DNA of 64,000 nucleotides, taken from Paenibacillus sp. V4I7 (GTDB lineage: Bacteria > Bacillota > Bacilli > Paenibacillales > NBRC-103111). Under the pieces are notes generated by a model. The model did not search any database and was not told the DNA's origin. It was given only the letters and a program-made list of their open reading frames with translations. Numbering within the stretch: the first letter of the stretch is position 1; every line of letters begins with the position of its first letter. The stretch covers positions 7,528,501 to 7,592,500 of the forward strand of contig NZ_JAUSZD010000002.1 of NCBI RefSeq assembly GCF_030817275.1, read 5' to 3'. Shown here piece by piece: positions 33,347 to 39,194 of the stretch. The position numbers and the translations under genes are program-made.

Positions 33347-33922
33347 TTATCGCAATGAGCTGAGTTGGATGTCCAATCTAGCAGCAACGCCTGCAGGCGC
33401 AGCGTCACTACGAGGTCCACCAAAGTTAAAAGCGACGATGACGATGTCATTACGGCCGCGTCTCAAGAACCGACGTATGTTGAAGGTACGACCAGTGTTG
33501 TAGAATGGAGGGGTATTTTGTGGTGCATCATAGACCAGCGGCACACCATTGATGATCACTACAGCGTAATTGTCGACCGACAAGAAGAGGGATGCGGCGA
33601 GAATGGCTCTCCGCTGAGAGAGCGAGAATCGTGTCGAAATGACGGCATTCTCAGCGCTCAGATTGCCGGAGTACCACACATAGTTGGCGTTAGTAACCGG
33701 TACCCATGCTGGATTACGGGGAATAATCTGGGCGTTGAACCAAGAGTTATCGGTTCCGATCGAAATTGTACGCTGGCTCAGGAAGCGGCCTGCTCCTAGT
33801 CTGTTGTGCTTTCTCAATTGAGCGTGGTACAGCAGCATAGCCTTCGTTTTCGGTAGGCCTGCACTTTTGGGAAGTTTAACAATTTTACTCGGTCTACCTG
33901 CGATACGTTGTTTCTTAATCAT
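33347..33922 (-). CDS. Basic beta-sandwich-like protein, function unknown
   Basis: 191 residues from ATG 33922, eight bases behind AGGAG. The first 50 residues are strongly basic (MIKKQRIAGRPSKIVKLPKS) with no signal peptide. Residues 60-190 alternate strand-like segments (AVVIINGVPLVYD, NDIVIVAFNFGG), with NYAVVIINGVPL and FLRRGRNDIVIVAF resembling the ligand-binding jellyroll seen in galactose-binding-like domains. I do not recognise the family. It is monocistronic and ends at the shared terminator. A structural role, for example in the spore, would be only a guess. Confidence 0.75.
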   Translation of the reverse strand: MIKKQRIAGRPSKIVKLPKSAGLPKTKAMLLYHAQLRKHNRLGAGRFLSQRTISIGTDNSWFNAQIIPRNPAWVPVTNANYVWYSGNLSAENAVISTRFSLSQRRAILAASLFLSVDNYAVVIINGVPLVYDAPQNTPPFYNTGRTFNIRRFLRRGRNDIVIVAFNFGGPRSDAAPAGVAARLDIQLSSLR

Positions 33923-34068
33923 CTAACCATCTCCTATCAAAATATGAATTTACTTACAAAGTATTCTATGTTTGATAGAGAGATTTGCGAGGGTTAATAG
34001 CTGATAGAGTTCTAAAAAAGGTTGCCCTAATTTTTATTTATCATGAAAACGTAAATTTAATGTTACAA

Positions 34069-34087
34069 TAACACATATTATATGTTA
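34069..34087 (+). promoter_or_regulatory. Palindrome upstream of the RHH-methyltransferase gene
   Basis: TAACACATATTATATGTTA has matched ends TAACA / TGTTA and a matched core ACATA / TATGT. It lies 34 bases before the ribosome-site/start region, where a dimeric ribbon-helix-helix regulator could bind. The surroundings are very AT-rich, so chance palindromes are common. Confidence 0.4.
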
Positions 34088-34120
34088 AAATAATAAAAAA
34101 TTATGAGGGGGAAACCTAAC

Positions 34121-35014
34121 GTGGATGACAAAAACGACAAAACTAAGAGACTCTCTGTTTACTTACCGGAGAAAGTAAAGTCGGATCTGGAGCAAATGGC
34201 TGACGAAACAGGCTTGTCAATGACACAGTTAATTGTGATGGCCACGCATGGCCTTCTAGCCAACTACTCCGCACAGGGTGGAGCTATTTTCGCTGATTTA
34301 TTGGCAGCCAGACAACGAATTCTCCACGAAGTGAAGGATAAGCATCAGCTTTTAAACGAAGAAAAAGTGAAAATGCAAGAATACTACGGTGCTCGAGCGG
34401 AGGAGTATGAATGGATTTATCACCGAGAGGACGCTGGGTTCCAACAAGAGCTTGGTCTTTTGAGCGAAATGGTGAAGAAGCAGGTGGAGAGGCGCAACGT
34501 TCTTGAGATAGCTTGTGGAACCGGGTATTGGACCGAAATTGCCGCGGGCACTGCGAAGCGCATCGTAGGTGTTGATATTCGTCCTGAAGTGCTGCAAATT
34601 GCTAAGTCTAAGCCGTGGCCAGCATCGAATGCAGCATTTGTTCAGGGGGACGCGTACCAGCTCTCCGATGTGAACGGGGTTTTCGACTTTGGTCTTGCCA
34701 ACTTCTGGTTTTCGCATATTCCGAAGAATCGGATTGAGTCATTTCTGCAGAGTTTCCACCAACGTTTAGGCACAGGTGCTCGCGTCTTTATCGCCGATAA
34801 TGTTTACGTACCGGGAAGAGGCGGAGAGCTGATAACGAAAGAACATAGTGAGGATACCTACAAAAGACGCGAGCTGGCTGATGGATCCATGCATGAAATT
34901 ATCAAAAACTACTACTCGTATGAAGAGCTGAACGACATTTTTAAGCCTTTATCTCAACATTTGCAAATATTTGTTGGAAACAGCTTCTGGTATGTTAGCT
35001 ACACAGTTGCTTGA
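34121..35014 (+). CDS. Ribbon-helix-helix DNA-binding domain fused to a SAM methyltransferase
   Basis: 297 residues. GTG 34121 has GAGGGGG nine bases upstream, so the ATG at 34103 inside that site is not used. Residues about 8-50 (KRLSVYLPEKVKSDLEQMAD, then GLSMTQLIVMATHGLL) form a CopG/Arc-type ribbon-helix-helix. A helical linker (about 60-110) leads to a class I methyltransferase: motif I VLEIACGTGYW (127-137), the acidic SAM-ribose residue in VGVDIR, DFGLANFWFSHIP (motif IV region), and a C-terminal part typical of small-molecule or lipid methyltransferases. A single stop-free frame joins both parts. The methyl acceptor is unknown. It is monocistronic with its own terminator. Confidence 0.85.
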   Translation: MDDKNDKTKRLSVYLPEKVKSDLEQMADETGLSMTQLIVMATHGLLANYSAQGGAIFADLLAARQRILHEVKDKHQLLNEEKVKMQEYYGARAEEYEWIYHREDAGFQQELGLLSEMVKKQVERRNVLEIACGTGYWTEIAAGTAKRIVGVDIRPEVLQIAKSKPWPASNAAFVQGDAYQLSDVNGVFDFGLANFWFSHIPKNRIESFLQSFHQRLGTGARVFIADNVYVPGRGGELITKEHSEDTYKRRELADGSMHEIIKNYYSYEELNDIFKPLSQHLQIFVGNSFWYVSYTVA

Positions 35015-35065
35015 AATAGAGAAAGTTTATTGGTAGCAATTACTCACGATATACATTAGACAAGC

Positions 35066-35115
35066 AAAAAAAGCTTAGTCAAAGCCCTGAGGCTGCATTC
35101 TGACTAAGCTTTTTT
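35066..35115. terminator. Bidirectional terminator after the methyltransferase fusion
   Basis: The stem GCTTAGTCA / TGACTAAGC is flanked by A and U runs on both sides (AAAAAAA before, TTTTTT after), with a 19-base loop. Confidence 0.88.
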
Positions 35116-35175
35116 CCGTATGAGATTCCGAATAGCACAATGAGTTCCTCATTTAAATGCATATCGCCAATCTAA

Positions 35176-35370
35176 TTATTTATTATTTTCATCTTCATTT
35201 TGTCGTCTTTTCATTACATTATTCACTAAGTTCTGAGTTGCGTCTTGCGTGGATGCCGTTACGTTTTCAATGGCGTTCTGTACATAATTCGTTGCTGATT
35301 GAACCCCGTTTTTAAAGATACTCGTTTTATTTACATCAACTTTATTCAGGTTATTCGTATTGTCAGACAT
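35176..35370 (-). CDS. Small hydrophilic protein, function unknown
   Basis: 64 residues from ATG 35370, eight bases behind GGAGG. The protein is rich in N, Q, T and K (SDNTNNLNKVDVNKTS; NAIENVTASTQDATQNLVNN), with no hydrophobic core, signal or cysteine. Short asparagine/glutamine-rich proteins of this kind are common among spore-associated proteins of Bacillales, but I cannot assign a family. It lies 55 bases after a second small acidic gene on the same strand and may share its transcript. Confidence 0.7.
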   Translation of the reverse strand: MSDNTNNLNKVDVNKTSIFKNGVQSATNYVQNAIENVTASTQDATQNLVNNVMKRRQNEDENNK

Positions 35371-35425
35371 CGTTCCAACCTCCAATGATAGATTCTAAAT
35401 GTAATATTTGAACTGTCGGTTGACC

Positions 35426-35701
35426 TTATCTATCCATCTCATCGTCTTCCGTAGTCACGTTTAACTCCTGCTCGGCATCCATCTCAACAGCGGCGTCGAA
35501 TACGTTCGCCTTCGGCACCTGAGTTATATCTTCCTTTTGCTGCACCCAATAACCGACGTTACGATACCAGTACTGAAACGAATCGTCCAATTGCTGCTCT
35601 CGGTTACGATCCTCGTTAACATCGGAGTCCACTTCTATCTCATTTCCGAGAAGCCCGTCATTGCGATTCTGTTTTCGATTGATATCATCCGATGTATCCA
35701 T
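35426..35701 (-). CDS. Small acidic protein, function unknown
   Basis: 91 residues with AGGAGG ten bases upstream of ATG 35701. It is strongly acidic (D, E, N, Q make up about half), with one aromatic patch DSFQYWYRNVGYWVQQ in the middle. No known domain is recognised. It probably forms one transcription unit with the 64-residue protein downstream. Confidence 0.72.
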   Translation of the reverse strand: MDTSDDINRKQNRNDGLLGNEIEVDSDVNEDRNREQQLDDSFQYWYRNVGYWVQQKEDITQVPKANVFDAAVEMDAEQELNVTTEDDEMDR

Positions 35702-35889
35702 GTTGAATTTCCCTCCTAAACATTTTTATCCTGTTGAATTGACTCCGTAATAACGTTAGTTACAATCCGAACCTTACATCATAACGCCCCTCCATCCTTG
35801 TATGGATTAATCTGCATAGATAGGGTCCGATTTATTCAAAAAAGTATGGTATAATATCCCATAAATTGCGATCTAAAGGAGTGAGAACG

Positions 35890-36387
35890 ATGGAACATTA
35901 TTTGTTCAAACAGCTGGCCTTCGTGAGGGCTCAAACCTTAAAATTGATGGAGGGGGTATCGGAGGAAACCGCCGACCGGATCCCGGAAGGGTTTCGGAAT
36001 ACGATCCGCTGGCAGCTGGGGCACATATATGTGGTATTGGAAAGAATAGCATTTCAATATATAGGGCTTCCGCTTCATTTGCCAGAAGGATTCAAAGAGC
36101 AATTTGAGAATGGCACTTCACCATTGAACGTTCCGAATTTCGTTGACATCCCGACCTTACAAGAGTTGGAGACCTTATTGAAAGGGCAGCAAGAGCGAAT
36201 ACGTGAGGGACTGAGGGACCACTTGCAGGAAAAGGTTGTTCAACCTTACACGACGTCGGCCGGAATGACCTTGGAAACGCCGGAACAGTTCCTCAGCTTT
36301 AGCTTGTACCATGAAGGCATGCACATGAGTGTCATTAAACTTTATAAAATTTTGTTATCCAAGGGGGAGCAATCGAAATGGGGGTAA
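35890..36387 (+). CDS. DinB-family protein
   Basis: 165 residues from ATG 35890 behind AAAGGAG. This four-helix bundle carries the DinB metal site: the first histidine in RWQLGHIYVVLERIA and two more in SLYHEGMHMSVI near the C-terminus. DinB/YfiT-like proteins include thiol-dependent metal enzymes (bacillithiol S-transferases) and stress-induced proteins without known activity. Bacillithiol is the thiol of this bacterial group, so a bacillithiol transferase is possible but not shown. It overlaps the next gene by ten bases. Confidence 0.88.
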   Translation: MEHYLFKQLAFVRAQTLKLMEGVSEETADRIPEGFRNTIRWQLGHIYVVLERIAFQYIGLPLHLPEGFKEQFENGTSPLNVPNFVDIPTLQELETLLKGQQERIREGLRDHLQEKVVQPYTTSAGMTLETPEQFLSFSLYHEGMHMSVIKLYKILLSKGEQSKWG

Positions 36388-36827
36388 CATTCACCACTTC
36401 CGTTATGCAAGCACAGGGTAAAAACGCCACTGGAATTTCCATTCCAGCTGAGGTCATAGCTGCGCTCAGTGGACATAAGAAGCCAAGTGTCACGGTGAGC
36501 TTGAACGGTTACACCTATCGCAGCACTGTTGCAGTTATGGGGAATGAGTTCCTCCTTCCATTGAGTGCAGCCCACAGAGAAGCGTCTGGCTTGAAGGCCG
36601 GTGACCAGGTAGAGGTTATACTCAACCTTGATCTGGAGCCTCGAACCGTTGAGATTCCGGATGACCTTAGGGCGGCATTGTCTTCTCAGGAGGGTGCAAT
36701 CGAGGCCTTTGAAGCATTGGCATTCTCGAAGCGGAAAGAATTTGTCCGGCAGGTGGACGATGCCAAAACGCAAGATACCAGGCATCGTCGAATCTTAGGA
36801 ATCGTCACCAAACTGAGCGTTACGTGA
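36378..36827 (+). CDS. DUF1905 / YdeI (OmdA)-family protein
   Basis: 149 residues. The N-terminal DUF1905 barrel (TTSVMQAQGKNATGISIPAE; GYTYRSTVAVMGNEFLLPLS; SGLKAGDQVEVILNLD) is followed by a C-terminal YdeI/OmdA helical segment (EIPDDLRAALSSQEGAIEAF; KRKEFVRQVDDAKTQDTRHRR). YdeI-type proteins are described as bacteriocin-protection or stress proteins, with unknown mechanism. GGGGGAG lies eight bases before ATG 36378, and the overlap with the DinB gene points to a two-gene operon. Confidence 0.85.
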   Translation: MGVTFTTSVMQAQGKNATGISIPAEVIAALSGHKKPSVTVSLNGYTYRSTVAVMGNEFLLPLSAAHREASGLKAGDQVEVILNLDLEPRTVEIPDDLRAALSSQEGAIEAFEALAFSKRKEFVRQVDDAKTQDTRHRRILGIVTKLSVT

Positions 36828-36845
36828 CGCAGTTTTTCGGACTTC

Positions 36846-37166
36846 CTAATGTCCAGAAGTAAATTTAAGACCGAGAACGCCAACTAAGATCAGAATCATG
36901 AATAAGATCCTTATTAAACTAATGGGTTCATCGAGAAAAAGGGTGCCGATTATAATCGCACCGACAGCACCAATTCCGGTCCAAGCCGCGTAAGCTGTGC
37001 CGATGGGGAGGGTTTTCGTGGCTACCGCTAGAAAATAGAAACTTACAATCATCCCTGCGATCGTGACGCTGGAAGGAACTAAACGTGTAAAACCATTAGA
37101 AAATTTCAATGAGATCGCCCATACTACCTCAAATACACCTGCAATGACGAGATATAACCATGCCAT
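36846..37166 (-). CDS. gdx: Guanidinium exporter, small multidrug resistance family
   Basis: 106 residues with four membrane helices. The conserved glutamate is in VIAGVFEVVWAISLKFSNGF, and the GTAYAAWTGIGAVGAIIIG helix is typical of the SugE/Gdx branch rather than EmrE-type drug pumps. Such proteins act as antiparallel dimers exchanging guanidinium for protons. The guanidine-I riboswitch directly upstream strongly supports this substrate. Only one SMR gene is present, so a homodimer is expected. AGGAG precedes ATG 37166. Confidence 0.92.
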   Translation of the reverse strand: MAWLYLVIAGVFEVVWAISLKFSNGFTRLVPSSVTIAGMIVSFYFLAVATKTLPIGTAYAAWTGIGAVGAIIIGTLFLDEPISLIRILFMILILVGVLGLKFTSGH

Positions 37167-37211
37167 GATGAATCACTCCTCTTAAATTTGTTATACGACC
37201 TATTTAGCCGC

Positions 37212-37269
37212 AAAAAAAGGAAAAAGCCTGGAAGTTATATCGCTAAGCGATATGACTCCCGGGCTTTTT
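37212..37269 (-). terminator. Expression-platform terminator of the guanidine riboswitch
   Basis: AAAAAGCC pairs with GGCTTTTT around GAGT-ATATCGCT / AGCGATAT-ACTTC, followed by CCTTTTTTT on the minus strand. Its 5' arm overlaps the last conserved segment of the aptamer, so ligand binding should block it and allow gdx to be transcribed. Confidence 0.85.
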
Positions 37270-37347
37270 CCCCTCCGTGACCACAGCGTATTCGCTGCGT
37301 GTTTCCCCTCGGACCAGTCTGGCATTGAACGCCACGGAACCCTAGAA
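37258..37347 (-). promoter_or_regulatory. Guanidine-I riboswitch (ykkC RNA)
   Basis: On the minus strand the ykkC core words appear in order: CTAGGGTTCCG, then GACTGGTCCGAG with GGGAAACACGCAG, then GGTCACGGAGGGG, and finally AAAGCCCGGGAG. These match the conserved loops of the guanidine-I class. It sits between a consensus promoter and the gdx gene and senses guanidine. Confidence 0.92.
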
Positions 37348-37361
37348 AACAATATGCAGTT

Positions 37362-37390
37362 ATTATAGAACGGCTAACATGCGATGTCAA
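37362..37390 (-). promoter_or_regulatory. Sigma-A promoter of the guanidine riboswitch-gdx unit
   Basis: On the minus strand TTGACA (37385-37390) and TATAAT (37362-37367) are both perfect consensus and are 17 bases apart. The riboswitch begins about 15 bases downstream. Confidence 0.85.
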
Positions 37391-37404
37391 GTTACAAGAT
37401 TAGT

Positions 37405-37463
37405 AAATGAATAAAAGCCCTGAAAGCTGCTCTTTCGAGCGGGGCTTGTCCGGGCTTTATTCA
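37405..37463 (-). terminator. Terminator of the NlpC/P60 gene
   Basis: GAATAAAGCCC and GGGCTTTTATTC pair around an internal hairpin; the 3' arm itself is U-rich on the minus strand. It lies 16 bases after the stop codon. Confidence 0.7.
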
Positions 37464-37478
37464 TGAATCGTACAAGAA

Positions 37479-37955
37479 TTACTTGGATTCAGCAGTTAAT
37501 TGGTTGTAGATATCATCCCACAGAACACGTCGAGCTGATACATACCGCTTCGCGTAATAAGATTGGCTTAATTTGTTTTTCACTATACCTTCATTGGATG
37601 CAGAGTGAATGAATTCACCGTCTCCAAGGTAGATACCAACGTGAGAAATACCTTTGCCACCGCTTGTGTCAAAGAACACAAGATCACCTTTGCGAAGATC
37701 CTTTTTGTCAATCCAGTAGCCTTCTTTATTCTGAGATGATGAGCTATGCGGAAGGTCAATGCCGAATTTGTCGAAAACGTATGCGGTGAAACCAGAGCAA
37801 TCAAAGCCTCTTGTTGTCGTTCCCGCATCTCTGTACGGAATTCCGAGCAATCCGTCAACCGTTTCATCCAAAGTGGATTGTGACGCAGACACACTTCCTA
37901 AACTTACACTCAAAAACAAAACAAGACTAAAAACAAGAGCAACAATCTTTTTCAA
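37479..37955 (-). CDS. Secreted NlpC/P60 peptidoglycan endopeptidase
   Basis: 158 residues with a signal peptide (MKKIVALVFSLVLFLSVSLG, cleavage likely after SVSA). The rest is one NlpC/P60 domain: catalytic C53 in RGFDCSGFTAYVF, H105 in ISHVGIYLGDG and the polar third residue H117 in EFIHSAS. No SH3 or LysM wall-binding domain is present. The enzyme cuts stem-peptide bonds in the wall, outside the cell. The start is TTG 37955, eight bases after AAGGAG, and that ribosome site follows directly on a ydaO riboswitch, tying wall hydrolysis to c-di-AMP. Confidence 0.93.
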   Translation of the reverse strand: MKKIVALVFSLVLFLSVSLGSVSASQSTLDETVDGLLGIPYRDAGTTTRGFDCSGFTAYVFDKFGIDLPHSSSSQNKEGYWIDKKDLRKGDLVFFDTSGGKGISHVGIYLGDGEFIHSASNEGIVKNKLSQSYYAKRYVSARRVLWDDIYNQLTAESK

Positions 37956-37971
37956 CTGCTTGTCTCCTTCC

Positions 37972-38098
37972 GGTGCCTACGAGGTTAGCTGGAGGGTTCG
38001 GTTGAAGGTTCCCTATGATCCCTGTCTTGCAAGATCAATTCACCCGGTGTGGTTCCCCCGTTTCCCCAAGAAATGGGGAATTCGGCATGAAATATTTG
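37972..38098 (-). promoter_or_regulatory. ydaO/yuaA riboswitch (c-di-AMP)
   Basis: On the minus strand the class's landmark words occur in order: GCCGAATTCCCC, GGGGAAACGGGGGAACCA, CCGGGTGAAT, ATAGGGAACCTT, CCGAACCCTCCAGC and TAACCTCGTAGGC. The ribosome site of the NlpC/P60 gene begins about five bases after the last word. No terminator is seen between aptamer and start codon, so control may be at translation or through refolding of the 3' end. In this class c-di-AMP usually lowers expression. Confidence 0.9.
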
Positions 38099-38109
38099 GT
38101 TTTTTGATG

Positions 38110-38136
38110 CTAATCCTTGTAATTCGTCATAAACAT
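38110..38136 (-). CDS. Possible leader mini-ORF upstream of the ydaO riboswitch
   Basis: On the minus strand AAAAGGAGG lies seven bases before an ATG that opens an eight-codon frame (MFMTNYKD, stop TAG). It ends about 12 bases before the riboswitch core. The ribosome site is as good as that of any gene here, but translation of so short a frame is unproven. Confidence 0.35.
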   Translation of the reverse strand: MFMTNYKD

Positions 38137-38198
38137 CGAAATTCCTCCTTTTCTACGCATTTTGTCTTAAAAATATGTCAATAGTTCGGAAAAGAGAC

Positions 38199-38223
38199 AA
38201 AAAAAAGCCCCTTTTGCAAGGGG
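38199..38223 (-). terminator. Terminator of the 272-residue membrane protein gene
   Basis: CCCCTT pairs with AAGGGG over a 4-base loop, followed on the minus strand by eight U. Confidence 0.85.
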
Positions 38224-38263
38224 ATAAACCAATATAAGCCAATTAAGCTTATTTTATTTGTTT

Positions 38264-39082
38264 TTAGCTGTCCATTTTGGCAGATAGAAGCTGATATTGG
38301 GAGGTTATGGCCCACATTTGGATGAAAATGTGGAAAAGCGGGAAGAGCTGATAAATGATTAGCGCTACCAGACCTGCCCATATGTACGTTGCTGTGACTG
38401 TGACCCCTGCCAATAGTCCCGAGGTGAGTAGGAGGATGAGTGCAAGCCCGATAATAGGAAGGAAACTGCGAACGAAAGTGATGACAGTGGACAAAATGCC
38501 AAGTTTAGCGGAAATTGCGAACTGTACGTACATAAAAAGCAGATGTAAGAGAAAGCCATAGACGAGCAAGCCGAGAAGCCAAGGCAGCAATTGGAGGGCG
38601 GCTTGCTCATACGAAGTGGTATGTGCGAATTGCTTTTGCGCTTTAGGAAACAGCCATATGAGTGGCAGCAAGGAAAGCGAGATTCGAACGACATAAGCAA
38701 TGAGGAATGGGAGCATAAGCTCCTTGATGCCTCGGATAAAGCGATAGCCGGCATTTTGCTGGGAATGGGTCAGCGAGTAGTAGACGCCGCTATTCAACAT
38801 TGGGGTGAGCAGCATGCGAACAACAAGCAAAGCAGCCAGCCACCAAAGGTAGGAATGGCTAAGATCGGTTTTGACCAATTGGAACTGTCCTTCAGCTAGA
38901 AATAGCTGCAGCGCTTGCTTCGGCTGCTCGCCACCTGGATAGCGGTGCATGAGAGGGACGAGAACACCCTGTACAAGCTTATACAGCAGGATGCCCCAGC
39001 CCATCTGATACAGGAACAAGACGATCGTGGCGAAAGGTTGCCGTAAAGCCGCCCTGAAGCCAGACTTGATATAAGTTGCCAC
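38264..39082 (-). CDS. Integral membrane protein of unknown function
   Basis: 272 residues from GTG 39082, with AGGAGG seven bases upstream. About six membrane helices are separated by one longer outside segment (residues 45-75). The N-terminus KSGFRAALRQPFATIVLFLY and the layout resemble the multi-span proteins annotated as DUF4013-like or YesL-like, but I cannot place it. The leader carries an unusual run of small hairpins. It follows the M1 peptidase gene in the same direction after 112 bases. Confidence 0.78.
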   Translation of the reverse strand: MATYIKSGFRAALRQPFATIVLFLYQMGWGILLYKLVQGVLVPLMHRYPGGEQPKQALQLFLAEGQFQLVKTDLSHSYLWWLAALLVVRMLLTPMLNSGVYYSLTHSQQNAGYRFIRGIKELMLPFLIAYVVRISLSLLPLIWLFPKAQKQFAHTTSYEQAALQLLPWLLGLLVYGFLLHLLFMYVQFAISAKLGILSTVITFVRSFLPIIGLALILLLTSGLLAGVTVTATYIWAGLVALIIYQLFPLFHIFIQMWAITSQYQLLSAKMDS

Positions 39083-39094
39083 AGTTGTCCCTCC

Positions 39095-39190
39095 TAAGAG
39101 TTTTGCTTTAGCAAAACTGGCATCGAAAGCATAATCTGAGTTTTCCGTAGGAAAACTTACTTCGTAAGCATTGGATAAGCCTAGCCGCTT
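39095..39190 (-). repeat. Cluster of three small hairpins in the leader of the membrane-protein gene
   Basis: On the minus strand: CTTACGAAGTAAG, AGTTTTCC-TAC-GGAAAACT and GTTTTGC-TAAA-GCAAAAC, in a row, ending at the ribosome site. Some of the same words recur in the pyrG leader around 51095-51190 (CTTACGACGTAAG; AAAACTCTAGGAGG). It may be a dispersed intergenic element. Confidence 0.5.
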
Positions 39191-39194
39191 ACGC

